A DNA stretch of 64,000 bases from positions 141,212 through 205,211 of the forward strand of contig JAOAAX010000001.1 of assembly GCA_026418675.1 (NCBI GenBank), in the 5' to 3' direction. The position numbers were made by a program, and so were the translations under genes. Under the pieces are notes generated by a model, which was not told the DNA's origin, did not search any database, and was given only the letters and a program-made list of their open reading frames with translations. Position 1 is the first letter of the stretch, and every line of letters begins with the position of its first letter. Positions 1-9,741 of this stretch are shown here, in pieces. The DNA comes from Chthoniobacterales bacterium. GTDB taxonomy: Bacteria; Verrucomicrobiota; Verrucomicrobiia; Chthoniobacterales; DYNR01.

Positions 1-714
1 CAGAAACGGCCAATGCACCAGAAAAAACATGCCAACAAATGCCGCTCCTCCCATCCCAAGCGATAAAACCCTCTCCCGAGGCCACCCCTCCCCAAAAATC
101 AAAAAAATCGCAACCGCACCCAGAAAAACCGCCGATACAATCAGCATCGGTTCCACCCGAATCAAAAAACACAAACTCAGCACCCCACCGGCAAACCCCA
201 TCCAGAAAACCCGTTGCCACCACTTCGGATAATCCACAACCAAAGCCTTCACAATCGCATACGCCGATATAACCGCTACAAAACCCATCCAATTCCGAAA
301 TGGCTTCCCCGGCATCAAAACCATAAATCCTGCTGCTAAAGCCGCTAACCACGCCCACGGAGTCAGCTCCCGCACAAGCCTCCACCCAAACCAAGCCGTT
401 ACTACCGCCAACCCGAAAAAGAAAACTTGCGTCAGCGCAAAATTCACACCAGCCACCTTGTAAATCCACGAAAGCGGTAAAAACCACAAAACATTATAAC
501 CGATAAACATATCCTTAAATGGGCGCCACCCTTCGTTCATTCGCTGGGCAATAATCACGTTGCTCCCCCCCTCGCCTGTCGTCCAAATTGCCGCGTCCCA
601 ATAAAGCGCATAGTAAACAACGGCAAAAACAAGTAGTACCAATCCTCCCCATCGCCTTAAAAAACCTTCCACCCCTTGCAGTGCTCCAATTACTCTAACC
701 AGGTAGCTTCTCAT
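1..714 (-). CDS. Membrane protein, GT-C glycosyltransferase-like, C-terminus cut off by window edge
   Basis: An open frame of 238 codons starts at the ATG at 712-714 on the minus strand and is still open at base 1, so only the N-terminal part is seen. The translation begins MRSYLVRVIGALQ and has several strongly hydrophobic stretches rich in W and F. An early loop contains ALYWDAAIWTTGEGG, then a stretch with R-M-N-E-G-W-R-P-F-K-D-M-F-I-G-Y-N. An acidic residue after the first membrane helix, followed by an R..G..P..D...GYN-type loop, is the usual layout of GT-C (ArnT/PMT-like) lipid-dependent glycosyltransferases; this assignment is by pattern and is tentative. It is divergent from the mrp operon with 162 bases between. 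The plus strand here is extremely C-rich, so the coding strand is G-rich. Confidence 0.7.
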   Translation of the reverse strand, partial: MRSYLVRVIGALQGVEGFLRRWGGLVLLVFAVVYYALYWDAAIWTTGEGGSNVIIAQRMNEGWRPFKDMFIGYNVLWFLPLSWIYKVAGVNFALTQVFFFGLAVVTAWFGWRLVRELTPWAWLAALAAGFMVLMPGKPFRNWMGFVAVISAYAIVKALVVDYPKWWQRVFWMGFAGGVLSLCFLIRVEPMLIVSAVFLGAVAIFLIFGEGWPRERVLSLGMGGAAFVGMFFLVHWPFL

Positions 715-876
715 CAATCCTCTGCAGTATGCATCGCTTGGCCTCCGTAGTCCCTTTTTTTCTTCCGGCCCTTGCATTTTGTTTCCGGTTGCGTTTGTTC
801 CAAAAACATTTCATCCGTCCCATGCACCTGAAACTCGGGCAAACATACTGAAGTCGCTGATACTACCTCCCAAATT

Positions 877-3222
877 ATGGCCGCCTCCTTATTCATCGTT
901 TTTCTTGCCTCTGCGATCTCTCCCCTCCTTGTCTATTTCTTGCGCACTCGGGCTAGCTACTTTCTTGCACTCGTTCCGCTCTCTATTTTCGTTCTTTACC
1001 TCCATTATCTTCAACGACTCCACGACGGCTCCCCCCTTCTCGAAACCATCCATTGGATCCAAAGTTTCGGAGTTCATCTGCAATTTCGCCTCGACGGACT
1101 CGCCTTACTCTTTCTCCTTCTCATAGCGGGCATAGGAACCCTCATTGTCCTCTATGCAGGCAGTTACCTAGCTGGCCATCCTCATCTTGGCCGCTTCTAT
1201 GCAATCCTCTTCCTCTTTATGGGAGCCATGCTCGGCCTTGTCGCCTCAGAAAATCTCATTGCACTTTTCGTTTTTTGGGAGCTAACGAGCCTCTCCTCCT
1301 ATCTCCTTGTTGGTTTTGATTACCGGAAAAAAGAAGCCCGGGCAGCCGCCCTCCAGGCACTCCTCGTCACTTTCACTGGCGGCCAGGCACTCCTTGTTGC
1401 ATTCCTCATCCTTGCCTCCCTAACGGATTCCTTTTCGTTTACTCAAATTTTAGAGAAAAAAATCCAAATTCAGCAAAACCCCTCCTATATCATCCTTGTC
1501 CTCTTGGTTCTAACTGGAGCTTTTACGAAATCTGCGCAAACTCCATTTCATTTCTGGTTGCCGGGTGCAATGGCTGCTCCGACCCCTGTCAGTGCATACT
1601 TGCACTCCGCAACGATGGTCACAGCTGGGGTTTTCCTTTTGGCTCGATTGACTCCCCTTCTTGGCGGCACCCACCTCTGGGCATGGTCCCTCACCTCCTT
1701 TGGCCTCCTTACGATGCTCACTGGATCCATCCTCGCCATCGGCCAAACTGACCTCAAACGCCTCTTGGCTTACACAACCGTCGCCGCGCTCGGGACAATG
1801 ACGATGCTCCTTGGCCTGGGAACCCCCTTAGCCGCTAAAGCCGCCATCGCTTTCCTCCTCGTTCACTCCCTTTACAAAGGCGCCCTCTTCATGGTCGCCG
1901 GTGCTGTGGACCACGAAACCCATACCCGGGACGTTCGCGACCTCGGGGGCCTCATCCGTCACATGCCCATTACAGCCATTGCTTCCGGTTTAGCTGCTCT
2001 GGCTATGTGCGGTGTCCCACCAGTTCTCGGTTTCATCTCCAAGGAGCTTATCTATGAAGCCAAGCTTGAATTTGGACAAATCGGTTGGTTTTTTGCAATC
2101 CTCGGTGTTATTGCAAATGCCCTTGTTGTTGCCGTTGCCCTTATTGTTGGAATCCGTCCTTTCTTAGGTTTCCCCTTGCACACGCCAAAGCATCCTCACG
2201 AAGCTCCGTTCCCACTTTGGTTCGGCCCACTCATCCTTGCTCTTTTAGGATTACTCTTCGGAATCGTTCCGCCATTGGTGGAACAAACCATCATAAAGCC
2301 GGCAGTTGTTGCTGTCGTGGGAGATACAATAAAAGTCAAGTTGTCTCTTTGGCATGGTTTCACGCCCATGCTTGTTTTGAGCTTCGTCACGCTGCTTCTG
2401 GGTTTCTGCTTTTTCCGAATGCGTGAAAAATTCCGCCTCGCCCGCGAAACACTCACCCCCCTCCGCTATTACGGGCCAGAATCTCTTTACTCCTGTATCA
2501 TCAATCATTGGCTGCCTTCTATCGCATCGCTCCAAACTCGCATTCTCCAGCATGGCTACTTACGTTACTACGTCCTGAGCATCATCGCTGCTGCTGCCTT
2601 GGCGGTCGCAGCGGGCCTCTCGCGAATTTCCCTCCCTGGCACTTGGTTCACTTGGCGTTCTTTTGAGTGGTGGGAAGTTCTCCTCTGTGCAGCTATTTTT
2701 CTTGCCGGCTTTGCAGCCATCCTAACTTCCGGCAGAATCACCTCCGTCGTTCTTCTGGGAATCATCGGCTACACTATTTCCTTAATTTTCGCCCTCTATG
2801 GCGCGCCTGACCTTGCACTCACACAATTCCTCGTTGAAACCCTTACACTCATCCTCCTTGTTCTTGTCCTCTATCGACTGCCCAAAGCCAAAAGCCTCAG
2901 CTCCAAAGCAAGTCGGCTCCGCGACGCTCTCCTGAGCTTGGCTTTCGGCTTTGCAATCACCCTCCTCGTCCTCAAATCCCTTTATATCCCACACGACACA
3001 AAATTACCTGATTTTTTTGTCCAAAATTCACCGATCGCCCAGGGGCGAAACGTCGTTAATGTCATCCTTGTGGATTTCCGCGCACTCGACACACTGGGAG
3101 AAATTACGGTCCTCGGCATCTCCGCTGTCGGAGTTTGGGCTGTCCTGAGCTTTATTCGCAAGAAATCCTCCTCCGCTTCCGCCTCGCAAAAAAACTCTTC
3201 GCCAGCTTCTTTCGAACAATGA
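877..3222 (+). CDS. mrpA: Na+/H+ antiporter subunit A (MrpA/MnhA)
   Basis: Largest subunit of the Mrp cation/proton antiporter, an inner-membrane complex related to complex I that exports Na+ in exchange for H+. The 781 residues match the usual length of about 770-800. The N-terminal 500 residues hold the NuoL-like antiporter domain: WELTS with E135, then [13 protein letters not shown] with K218 and H225, and LHSATMV with H243, all polar membrane residues conserved in the family. The C-terminal third carries the MrpA-specific extra domains, with motifs [15 protein letters not shown] and [14 protein letters not shown]. First gene of a tightly packed mrpABCDEFG operon; its stop overlaps the start of mrpB. 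No Shine-Dalgarno sequence is visible before the ATG. Confidence 0.96.
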   Translation: MAASLFIVFLASAISPLLVYFLRTRASYFLALVPLSIFVLYLHYLQRLHDGSPLLETIHWIQSFGVHLQFRLDGLALLFLLLIAGIGTLIVLYAGSYLAGHPHLGRFYAILFLFMGAMLGLVASENLIALFVFWELTSLSSYLLVGFDYRKKEARAAALQALLVTFTGGQALLVAFLILASLTDSFSFTQILEKKIQIQQNPSYIILVLLVLTGAFTKSAQTPFHFWLPGAMAAPTPVSAYLHSATMVTAGVFLLARLTPLLGGTHLWAWSLTSFGLLTMLTGSILAIGQTDLKRLLAYTTVAALGTMTMLLGLGTPLAAKAAIAFLLVHSLYKGALFMVAGAVDHETHTRDVRDLGGLIRHMPITAIASGLAALAMCGVPPVLGFISKELIYEAKLEFGQIGWFFAILGVIANALVVAVALIVGIRPFLGFPLHTPKHPHEAPFPLWFGPLILALLGLLFGIVPPLVEQTIIKPAVVAVVGDTIKVKLSLWHGFTPMLVLSFVTLLLGFCFFRMREKFRLARETLTPLRYYGPESLYSCIINHWLPSIASLQTRILQHGYLRYYVLSIIAAAALAVAAGLSRISLPGTWFTWRSFEWWEVLLCAAIFLAGFAAILTSGRITSVVLLGIIGYTISLIFALYGAPDLALTQFLVETLTLILLVLVLYRLPKAKSLSSKASRLRDALLSLAFGFAITLLVLKSLYIPHDTKLPDFFVQNSPIAQGRNVVNVILVDFRALDTLGEITVLGISAVGVWAVLSFIRKKSSSASASQKNSSPASFEQ

Positions 3223-3650
3223 ATTCGCTCCTCCTTCAGGTCTGCGCACGCATTACGTCGCCGTTGCAAATCATCCTTTCCCTCATTCTGCTTCTTCGTG
3301 GGCACAACGAGCCTGGCGGCGGCTTCATTGGTGGCTTGGTTGCTGCAGCAGGTATCATCCTTTACGGGTTTGCTTTCGGCTTCCACAGAGCCCTTTGTTT
3401 GCTCCCCCTGCCCCCCATCTCCTTCATTGCAATTGGCCTCCTCCTTGCCGCTTTTAGTGGAATCCCAGCCCTCCTAGCCGGACAACCCTACCTCACAGGC
3501 CTTTGGCCAAATCTCTCCATCCCAACCTTCCTCGCGGGAAACCTTAAACCAGGAACTCCACTATTTTTTGACTTAGGAGTCTACTTTTCCGTTTTCGGAA
3601 CCGTCCTCCTAATGCTTGAAACCTCAACGAAAAACGAAAATAGCCCCTGA
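3219..3650 (+). CDS. mrpB: Na+/H+ antiporter subunit B (MrpB/MnhB)
   Basis: Small hydrophobic Mrp subunit of 143 residues, the normal size. The start chosen is the ATG that overlaps the mrpA stop (ATGA), giving [19 protein letters not shown]; a longer open frame from 3135 exists but would overlap mrpA by 88 bases. The motif [20 protein letters not shown] is the MrpB signature. The end carries [19 protein letters not shown], typical for the last helix. Works only as part of the hetero-oligomeric Mrp complex (family knowledge). Confidence 0.95.
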   Translation: MNSLLLQVCARITSPLQIILSLILLLRGHNEPGGGFIGGLVAAAGIILYGFAFGFHRALCLLPLPPISFIAIGLLLAAFSGIPALLAGQPYLTGLWPNLSIPTFLAGNLKPGTPLFFDLGVYFSVFGTVLLMLETSTKNENSP

Positions 3651-3654
3651 ATTC

Positions 3655-4023
3655 ATGGAGAATCTCCTAGCGATCACCATTGGAGCGATTTACGCCTTCT
3701 CATTCTACCTCCTACTCAGGCGTAGTCTTGTAAAGGTCATCCTGGGCGTGCTCCTTTTTGGACAAGGTGTCAACTTACTCATTTTCACAGCAGCGGGGCT
3801 GACACCTGACCGCGGCGCTTTTCTTAAAGAAGACGGCTCTCTCCAGCCCCCTTATGCTGACCCACTTCCTCAAGCCCTCATTCTCACAGCAATTGTTATC
3901 GGTTTTGGGGTCCTTGCTTTCACGCTCGCCATGATGCACCGTTTGCACCGCGAAACAGGCACCGACGACTTAGACGAATTGCGTAGCGACGAGTTCGACG
4001 ATCCTGACAAGCCAGCGCCATAA
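3655..4023 (+). CDS. mrpC: Na+/H+ antiporter subunit C (MrpC/MnhC)
   Basis: NuoK-like subunit of the Mrp complex. From the ATG at 3655 the protein is 122 residues; a longer frame exists from 3616 but overlaps mrpB, and the family begins at MENLLAITIGAIYAF. Three membrane helices are seen, with KVILGVLLFGQGVNLLIF, the insert GLTPDRGAF and PLPQALILTAIVIGFGV, all typical of MrpC. The tail is acidic (residues DDLDELRSDEFDDPD), longer than in many relatives. Four bases separate it from both neighbours in the operon. Confidence 0.95.
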   Translation: MENLLAITIGAIYAFSFYLLLRRSLVKVILGVLLFGQGVNLLIFTAAGLTPDRGAFLKEDGSLQPPYADPLPQALILTAIVIGFGVLAFTLAMMHRLHRETGTDDLDELRSDEFDDPDKPAP

Positions 4024-4027
4024 ACCG

Positions 4028-5566
4028 ATGAATCTTTTACTTGTTCTGCCAATTTTCCTCCCTCTTGTCTCCGCGGCAATTCTCCTTTTGATTCCCTCTG
4101 CGAAATTGCAGCGTTGGATACATATCGCTGCTTGCCTTGCCCATTTTGCCGCAAGCGCTTTGCTCTTGTGTGAAGTTCTCCGCAAGGGAATTACCGCCTC
4201 CCAATTAGGGAACTGGCCAGCTCCGTTTGGCATCACGTTTGTTGCCGATACTTTCAGCGCCATGATGGTCCTCATCACTGGTCTTATGGGCTTTCTTGTG
4301 GCTATTTACAGCCTCGATGACGTTTCCTCTGAACACCAAAAACGTGGATTTTACTCGCTCTACCAGGTCCTCCTTATGGGAGTGAGCGGGGCTTTTCTAA
4401 CAGGAGACCTCTTTAACCTCTTTGTCTGGTTTGAGGTTATGCTCATGAGTTCTTTTGTCCTGCTGGCTCTCGGATGCTCACGCCACCAGCTCTCCGGCGG
4501 AGTCAAATACCTTGTTCTTAATTTTCTATCTTCAAGTCTTTTTTTAACGGCACTTGGACTTATCTACTCCGTTACGGGAACGCTGAACATGGCCGATGCT
4601 GCGAATATCCTCAAAAGCTCACCTCTTGGAATAAGCTCCATGTCAGCAGCCATGCTGCTCATGGTTTCTTTTGGTATCAAGGCCGGGCTTTTTCCGCTCT
4701 TTGCCTGGTTGCCAGCCTCCTACCACACACCGCCTGTATCCGTTTCCGCGATTTTTGCCGCGCTTCTGACAAAGGTCGGCGTGTATGCACTAGTGCGTGT
4801 CTTTACGCTCATTTTTACCATACAAGTGGATTTTACTCACGATATCCTGATAGGCATATCCCTAATAACAATGCTTACAGGCGTCCTAGGAGCAGCCGCA
4901 CAGTATGAAACCCGCAAAATTCTTTCTTTCCATATCATCAGCCAAATCGGTTACATGACCCTCGGATTGGGCTTCTTTACCGAAGCCGCACTAGCAGCCA
5001 CAGTCTTTTATATAATCCACCATATTGTCGTAAAAACGAATCTATTCCTCATCGCCGGAGCCATTTCGAAACTCAAAGGAACGGCGGAGTTGAAGAAAAT
5101 CGGCGGCCTCTATGCTGAATCTCCGTGGCTTGCTTTACTTTTTCTCATTCCGGCAATGTCGCTCGGTGGAATTCCACCGCTCTCTGGCTTCTTCGCAAAA
5201 TTTGCACTTGTTAAGGAAGGTGTCTCTCTCCATGCGTGGCTCTCGGTCTTCGTTGCTCTCGCTGTTGGCATCCTCACTCTTTATTCCATGACAAAAATTT
5301 GGGCAGAAGCTTTTTGGAAAGCTTCGCCCAATGAGAATGGCGATTTCGGTCTTGGTGACGCACCAGATCCAACTCCAACGTCCTCCACCACACCAAGCCT
5401 TCCTTCTTTGCCAGCAAGCTTCTGGGCAGCAATTACCGCAATGGCGGCAGTCACCTTAGCAATCAGCTCCTGGCCACAATGGCTTTTCGACCTGTCGGAA
5501 CGTGCTGCTGCTGAACTCTCTACCCCATCACATTACATTCAAGCCGTGCTCCACTCAAAACAATGA
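4028..5566 (+). CDS. mrpD: Na+/H+ antiporter subunit D (MrpD/MnhD)
   Basis: NuoM/N-like subunit of the Mrp antiporter, 512 residues, within the normal 490-510 range. Conserved membrane residues are present: E136 in FVWFEVMLMSSF, K218 in SFGIKAGLFPLFAWLP, and K249 in FAALLTKVGVYAL. A middle helix has YETRKILSFHIISQIGYM. The region after residue 430 (GDAPDPTPTSSTTPSLPS) is a low-complexity loop before the last helix. Stop overlaps the mrpE start. Confidence 0.96.
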   Translation: MNLLLVLPIFLPLVSAAILLLIPSAKLQRWIHIAACLAHFAASALLLCEVLRKGITASQLGNWPAPFGITFVADTFSAMMVLITGLMGFLVAIYSLDDVSSEHQKRGFYSLYQVLLMGVSGAFLTGDLFNLFVWFEVMLMSSFVLLALGCSRHQLSGGVKYLVLNFLSSSLFLTALGLIYSVTGTLNMADAANILKSSPLGISSMSAAMLLMVSFGIKAGLFPLFAWLPASYHTPPVSVSAIFAALLTKVGVYALVRVFTLIFTIQVDFTHDILIGISLITMLTGVLGAAAQYETRKILSFHIISQIGYMTLGLGFFTEAALAATVFYIIHHIVVKTNLFLIAGAISKLKGTAELKKIGGLYAESPWLALLFLIPAMSLGGIPPLSGFFAKFALVKEGVSLHAWLSVFVALAVGILTLYSMTKIWAEAFWKASPNENGDFGLGDAPDPTPTSSTTPSLPSLPASFWAAITAMAAVTLAISSWPQWLFDLSERAAAELSTPSHYIQAVLHSKQ

Positions 5567-5898
5567 GAATTCTAAAAAAATTCTTCCTTTTTATCCGTTT
5601 TCTGGCGTTTTACTCAAAAGAGGTTATTATCTCGAATTTACGGGTTGCCCATGACGTGCTTACTCCTCGGGATTATTCGCAGCCCGCGATTCTTGCTTTA
5701 AAATTGGACGCAACCCACGAGTGGGAAATTTTCCTCGTCGCCAACCTAATCAGCATGACACCGGGAACTTTGAGTATGGACGTATCCACCGACCGCAGAA
5801 CCCTCTACATCCACGCCATGTTTGCAGAAAACCCCGAACATCTGAAAAACGAACTCAAAGCAACGCTTGAAAGACGTGTGCTCGAATTGACGCGGTGA
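5563..5898 (+). CDS. mrpE: Na+/H+ antiporter subunit E (MrpE), short form
   Basis: 111 residues with the MrpE core: KEVIISNLRVAHDVLTPR, then WEIFLVANLISMTPGTLSMDVS and RRTLYIHAMF, the best conserved part of the family. Typical MrpE proteins are about 155-160 residues and begin with two membrane helices; those first 45 or so residues are missing here. The start is fixed by the ATGA overlap with mrpD, so the short form looks real and not misannotated. Its stop overlaps a GTG start of mrpF. Confidence 0.9.
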   Translation: MRILKKFFLFIRFLAFYSKEVIISNLRVAHDVLTPRDYSQPAILALKLDATHEWEIFLVANLISMTPGTLSMDVSTDRRTLYIHAMFAENPEHLKNELKATLERRVLELTR

Positions 5899-6155
5899 AT
5901 GCGATTTTTGATTTCCTCACTTTTAGTCTCCTCGCGTGGGCCCTAGCCCTCACGGCTTTGCGCCTAATCCTCGGCCCTTCCCTCCCTGATCGGGCTGTCG
6001 CCCTCGATTTGCTTGGAACAGTAGTCCTCGCCTTCATTGCAGCTAACTCCTTGCAGTCAGGTGAAACTCTACTTCTTGATGTGCTGCTTGTCTCCGCGAT
6101 TATCCTCTTCCTCGGCACCATCGCCCTCGCTCATTATCTCGAACGTATCCGATGA
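5895..6155 (+). CDS. mrpF: Na+/H+ antiporter subunit F (MrpF/MnhF)
   Basis: 86-residue protein with three membrane helices, the usual size. It starts with GTG inside the mrpE stop (GTGA); the ATG four bases later is out of frame. The motif RLILGPSLPDRAVALDLLGT is the family signature and the end GTIALAHYLERI is typical. MrpF has been linked to bile-salt or ion efflux in some species (family knowledge), but in this complete operon it is most simply a structural antiporter subunit. Confidence 0.94.
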   Translation: MNAIFDFLTFSLLAWALALTALRLILGPSLPDRAVALDLLGTVVLAFIAANSLQSGETLLLDVLLVSAIILFLGTIALAHYLERIR

Positions 6156-6520
6156 ATTCCTCCTTTGAATGGATTGAATTGGTTGGCAGAACAATTGGTC
6201 TGCTCGGCGCTTTTTTTGTCTTCGTTGCAGCGCTTGGCGTATTCCGCTTCCCGGATGTTTATATGCGGACGCATGCCGCCACCAAAGCCGGCACACTTGG
6301 CCTTGGCTTGCTGCTGCTTTCTGTCGCTATCCAATACCCCTCCGTGCCAACTTTCCTAAAAGCCATCGTTATACTGATTTTCCTTTTCCTCACAGCCCCT
6401 GTTGCAGCACATGCCATCTCGCGCGCTGCTTTCCTGCAAAAGGTGAAACTTTGGGAGCGCACTCACACAAATGAGCTTGAAGGAAAGTATTCCGCAGATG
6501 GCAAAACTCTCGACTCCTAA
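6152..6520 (+). CDS. mrpG: Na+/H+ antiporter subunit G (MrpG/MnhG)
   Basis: 122 residues, last gene of the mrp operon, ATGA overlap with mrpF. The signature GVFRFPDVYMRTHAATKAGTLG is clear, with TAPVAAHAISRAA in the third helix. The C-terminal 30 residues are hydrophilic. The full seven-subunit operon in the order A-B-C-D-E-F-G suggests a working Na+ (or K+) and pH homeostasis system. Confidence 0.95.
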   Translation: MNSSFEWIELVGRTIGLLGAFFVFVAALGVFRFPDVYMRTHAATKAGTLGLGLLLLSVAIQYPSVPTFLKAIVILIFLFLTAPVAAHAISRAAFLQKVKLWERTHTNELEGKYSADGKTLDS

Positions 6521-6544
6521 GCCCCAAAACCATCTCTTGCCTCT

Positions 6545-7150
6545 ATGTTTACTGGACTAGTTGAAGAAACTTCCCGGCTTGCCTTCTATGAACCGCAGGA
6601 ATTTGGAGCACGTCTTACGCTTGAACCGCCATCCTTTGCTGAAGAACTCCACATTGGGGATAGCCTAGCCCTCAACGGCTGCTGCCTAACGGTAGCCCGT
6701 CTCGAGGCAGGCCATGCTCCCGGTTTCGATCTTCTCCAGGAAACGCTCGTCCGCACAAATCTTGGCCGGCTCCAAATTGGCTCCCCTGTTAATCTCGAAC
6801 GCCCTTTGCGGGCCGGTTCTCAACTCGGTGGCCATTTCGTTCAAGGTCACATTGACGCTACAACCTCTGTCCTCGAATCAACTTTCCGTGGTGATGACTT
6901 GTATCTTCGGTTCGGAATTCCACCTGGAGCCGAAAAGTTTTTCATCGAGAAAGGCTCGATCGCGGTCAATGGGGTCAGCTTGACTGTAGCGACCCTTGGG
7001 AAAACTGACTTTGGTGTCTGGATTATTCCGCACACACGTGCAGTCACCAACCTTGGCTTGCTCCAAATCGGGGACATCGTCAACCTCGAATATGACATGC
7101 TCGCCAAATACATCCTCCGTTTCCTTGAATTGCAGACACAAAAATCATGA
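6545..7150 (+). CDS. ribE: Riboflavin synthase alpha chain
   Basis: Catalyses dismutation of two 6,7-dimethyl-8-ribityllumazines into riboflavin and a pyrimidinedione, the last step of riboflavin synthesis. 201 residues, normal length. It starts with the near-invariant MFTGLVEE and has two lumazine-binding repeats: LALNGCCLTV (41-50) with FVQGHID (98-103) in the first and SIAVNGVSLTVA (138-149) with MLAKYILRFLE near the end. It follows mrpG by 24 bases and overlaps the next gene by ATGA, so it may be read through from the mrp operon. Confidence 0.96.
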   Translation: MFTGLVEETSRLAFYEPQEFGARLTLEPPSFAEELHIGDSLALNGCCLTVARLEAGHAPGFDLLQETLVRTNLGRLQIGSPVNLERPLRAGSQLGGHFVQGHIDATTSVLESTFRGDDLYLRFGIPPGAEKFFIEKGSIAVNGVSLTVATLGKTDFGVWIIPHTRAVTNLGLLQIGDIVNLEYDMLAKYILRFLELQTQKS

Positions 7151-8559
7151 ATCTTCAAAATCTCCCTTCCTCCCTTCTGCAAGAGCTGTTCGAGTTCCTT
7201 CGCTTTCCAAGCGTTTCAGCAAATCCATCGTATGCCGAGCAAACCCGTGCTTGTGCCCGCTGGCTTTGCAATAAGTTCAAATCGCTGGGGCTTGAGTCAA
7301 ATCTTTGGGAGACGACTGGCTATCCTGTCGTCGTTGCACGGAATTCCCCCGACCCTTCTAAGCCTACAGTCCTCATTTACGGCCATTACGACGTTCAGCC
7401 CCCGGAACCATTGGATGCCTGGCACAATCCACCCTTTGAACCTGTTCTTCGCGACGACCGAGTCTACGCGCGCGGAGCTTCTGACAACAAAGGTCAGCTT
7501 TTTGCTCATATTGCCGGTTTGGAGCTATTGCTCCGAAATTCAAACGCTCTGCCAACAAATATCCTATTCCTTATCGAGGGAGAAGAGGAGATTGGCAGTT
7601 GCTCGCTACCGGCTTTTCTCAACCAGCACCAACGTCAGCTAGCATGCGATGTCGTAATTGTTTCCGACTCCGGTATGGTGGCTCACGGCTTCCCAACCCT
7701 TGCCTATTCATTGAGGGGCATCACCGCCCTCGAATGTTTCGTAAAAGGCCCTTCTCACGATTTGCATTCAGGAGTCTATGGCGGCGCTGTCCACAACCCG
7801 ATAGCTGCCGCTGCCCGCCTCATCGCTTCCTTGCACCACCCAGATGGGCGCGTTGCAATTCAAGGTTTTTACGATCGCGTCCGACCACTCGAGGCATGGG
7901 AGCGCGGAGCAGTAAAAAATCTTCCAATTGTGGAAGATGACATCCGTATTCAGACCGGTGCACCTAGTTTATTCGGGGAGCCAGGTTTTAACGCAATTGA
8001 ACGGATTGGCTCTCGTCCGACGGCCGAAGTAAATGGGATAGGAGGGGGCTACCAGGGACCCGGCACAAAAACCGTTATCCCAAGCGAGGCATTCTTCAAA
8101 CTGACCTTCCGTTTGGTTCCCGACCAGGATGCCGACGAAATTCTAACTCTTGCCGAGGAGCACCTGCGGGCACATTGTCCCCCTGGAGTGGTTCTCACAA
8201 TTCAACGCGGCCATAGCGGGAACTGGTTTTTCTCCAACCCTAATGCCCCCTATGCAACTGCTGCAAGGGAAGCTCTGCGAGAAGTTTTTGGGCAAGAAGT
8301 TGCACTCCTGCGGGAAGGTGGAAGTATCCCGATCCTCAGCGAAATTCAGAAAATATTTGGAGTCGAATGTCTACTTTTGGCGTTGGCATCTCCCGACTGC
8401 AATGCTCATGCGCCGAACGAAAACTTTCCTCTCGAGAATCTCCAACGCGGTATAACACTCCACCAAACGTTGCTTCGACGAATTGCCTCCGTCTTCCCGA
8501 CATTGCGCGGGAGCCAACCCTCTCCCTCAGCAGAGCAACGGGCTCGCTCGACTTGTTAA
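7147..8559 (+). CDS. M20 family metallopeptidase (dipeptidase/carboxypeptidase type)
   Basis: 470-residue zinc peptidase of the M20 group that hydrolyses dipeptides or N-terminal residues. Metal ligands are visible: H80 in YGHYDVQPP, D113 in ARGASDNKG, the EGEEEIGS stretch (144-151) and SHDLHSGVYGG in the dimerisation-lid region; the last His is in SPDCNAHAPNE. Length matches the CNDP/DapE-like dipeptidase branch and not the shorter DapE or ArgE. Overlaps ribE by four bases. The last 20 residues (RGSQPSPSAEQRARSTC) are probably disordered. Exact substrate cannot be told. Confidence 0.9.
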   Translation: MNLQNLPSSLLQELFEFLRFPSVSANPSYAEQTRACARWLCNKFKSLGLESNLWETTGYPVVVARNSPDPSKPTVLIYGHYDVQPPEPLDAWHNPPFEPVLRDDRVYARGASDNKGQLFAHIAGLELLLRNSNALPTNILFLIEGEEEIGSCSLPAFLNQHQRQLACDVVIVSDSGMVAHGFPTLAYSLRGITALECFVKGPSHDLHSGVYGGAVHNPIAAAARLIASLHHPDGRVAIQGFYDRVRPLEAWERGAVKNLPIVEDDIRIQTGAPSLFGEPGFNAIERIGSRPTAEVNGIGGGYQGPGTKTVIPSEAFFKLTFRLVPDQDADEILTLAEEHLRAHCPPGVVLTIQRGHSGNWFFSNPNAPYATAAREALREVFGQEVALLREGGSIPILSEIQKIFGVECLLLALASPDCNAHAPNENFPLENLQRGITLHQTLLRRIASVFPTLRGSQPSPSAEQRARSTC

Positions 8560-8665
8560 ATTCGCTTTACCTAGAATAAGGCAAGAAAGTTCAGCGAAAA
8601 CTTTTCGCACTTAGGTGGAAAAGATTCCATCGCCGAGGAGGAGCAAGGTGGTATAGTTTTGTGGA

Positions 8666-9736
8666 ATGAGGTTTTCGCGTCGAAGTTTTCTCAAGAGGCT
8701 CGCTGCCGCAGCAACCCTCCTGCCTTTTGCTGGAGGCGGATTGGCTCGCGCTCAAAACCACGCTTCTTCTGAGAGGACTGGAAAAGAATCCGATCAGACG
8801 CAGGAAAATTTGGTAAAGGAGAAACCGGTTCCACGCCGGCAATTTGGACGGCACGCTGACATGCTGAGTGTGGTGGGAATTGGAGGCTTAACACTAGGCG
8901 GTGCCGAGTCGCGCGAGGAAGCACGCCGAATCGCTCACCGCGCGATCGAAGCGGGCATCAATTTCTTTGAAAATGCATGGGATTACCGTAGCGGCGAAGC
9001 TGAGGAATGGATGGGATATGCCCTCTCAGGAAATCGCGACAAGGTTTTCCTCATGACGAAAGTTTGCACCCACAGTAAACCCTTCCCCGAAGGTGGAAAA
9101 GAGGGAGCAATGCGAATGCTGGAAGATTCTCTCCGCAGGCTCCGCACCGACTTCCTCGACCTGTGGATGATTCACCAAATCGAAAATGATTTTGAAGTCG
9201 AACGCGCTTACTCCCCTGGTGGGGTTCTTGAAGCTTTGGAGCTTGCCAAAAAGCAGGGAAAAGTCCGGTATGTAGGCTTTACAGGACACACAAATCCGCA
9301 ATCTCATTTGAAGATGCTCGAAGGAGGCTTCCCATTCGATGCAACTTTGATGCCTGTTTCAGCTCTTGGTGCACTCAGTTCACGGCAATTCGAGCGGTTG
9401 CTGATGCCAGAACTCGGCCGAAGGAAAGTAGCCGTCCTTGGGATGAAAGGTTTTGGCGGTAGCAAGCGCGCACACTTGCACGGTCTGGTTAATGCCGAAA
9501 AAGTTCTCCGCTACAGCTTAAGTTACCCGGAGGTCTGTTGTCATGTCATTGGAATTGATAAGATGGAGTATCTGGAGAAAGCAATTGCTGCTTCTTACCT
9601 CGAACCAATGACTCCCACGGAGCGCGAAGCTTTTCAAGTCGCTGTGGCTGCTCAAGGAGGTTCTCGTTTTGCCGCTTATCTCAAGGAAAATTACCGTGAT
9701 GGCCACTGCGAAGTAGAAGTTGAACTCAACGCTTAA
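8666..9736 (+). CDS. Aldo/keto reductase with Tat signal
   Basis: 356 residues. The N-terminus RRSFLKRLAAAATLLPFAGG with twin arginines at 5-6 is a Tat export signal, so the folded enzyme should act outside the inner membrane. The AKR barrel follows from about residue 65. In the usual FDTAxxYG motif the protein reads FFENAWDYRSG: the general Asp is Glu and Tyr is kept. Lys is kept in VFLMTKVCTH and His in DLWMIHQI. This FENAWDY type is a recognisable exported AKR subgroup of unknown substrate. The strand composition changes from C-rich to G-rich just before this gene. Confidence 0.85.
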   Translation: MRFSRRSFLKRLAAAATLLPFAGGGLARAQNHASSERTGKESDQTQENLVKEKPVPRRQFGRHADMLSVVGIGGLTLGGAESREEARRIAHRAIEAGINFFENAWDYRSGEAEEWMGYALSGNRDKVFLMTKVCTHSKPFPEGGKEGAMRMLEDSLRRLRTDFLDLWMIHQIENDFEVERAYSPGGVLEALELAKKQGKVRYVGFTGHTNPQSHLKMLEGGFPFDATLMPVSALGALSSRQFERLLMPELGRRKVAVLGMKGFGGSKRAHLHGLVNAEKVLRYSLSYPEVCCHVIGIDKMEYLEKAIAASYLEPMTPTEREAFQVAVAAQGGSRFAAYLKENYRDGHCEVEVELNA

Positions 9737-9741
9737 TCCTT

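Noticed and set aside
714-896. 60-codon frame on the minus strand between the first gene and mrpA
   Set aside because: Composition and sequence do not suggest a protein; it overlaps the starts of both genes in a natural divergent promoter region.
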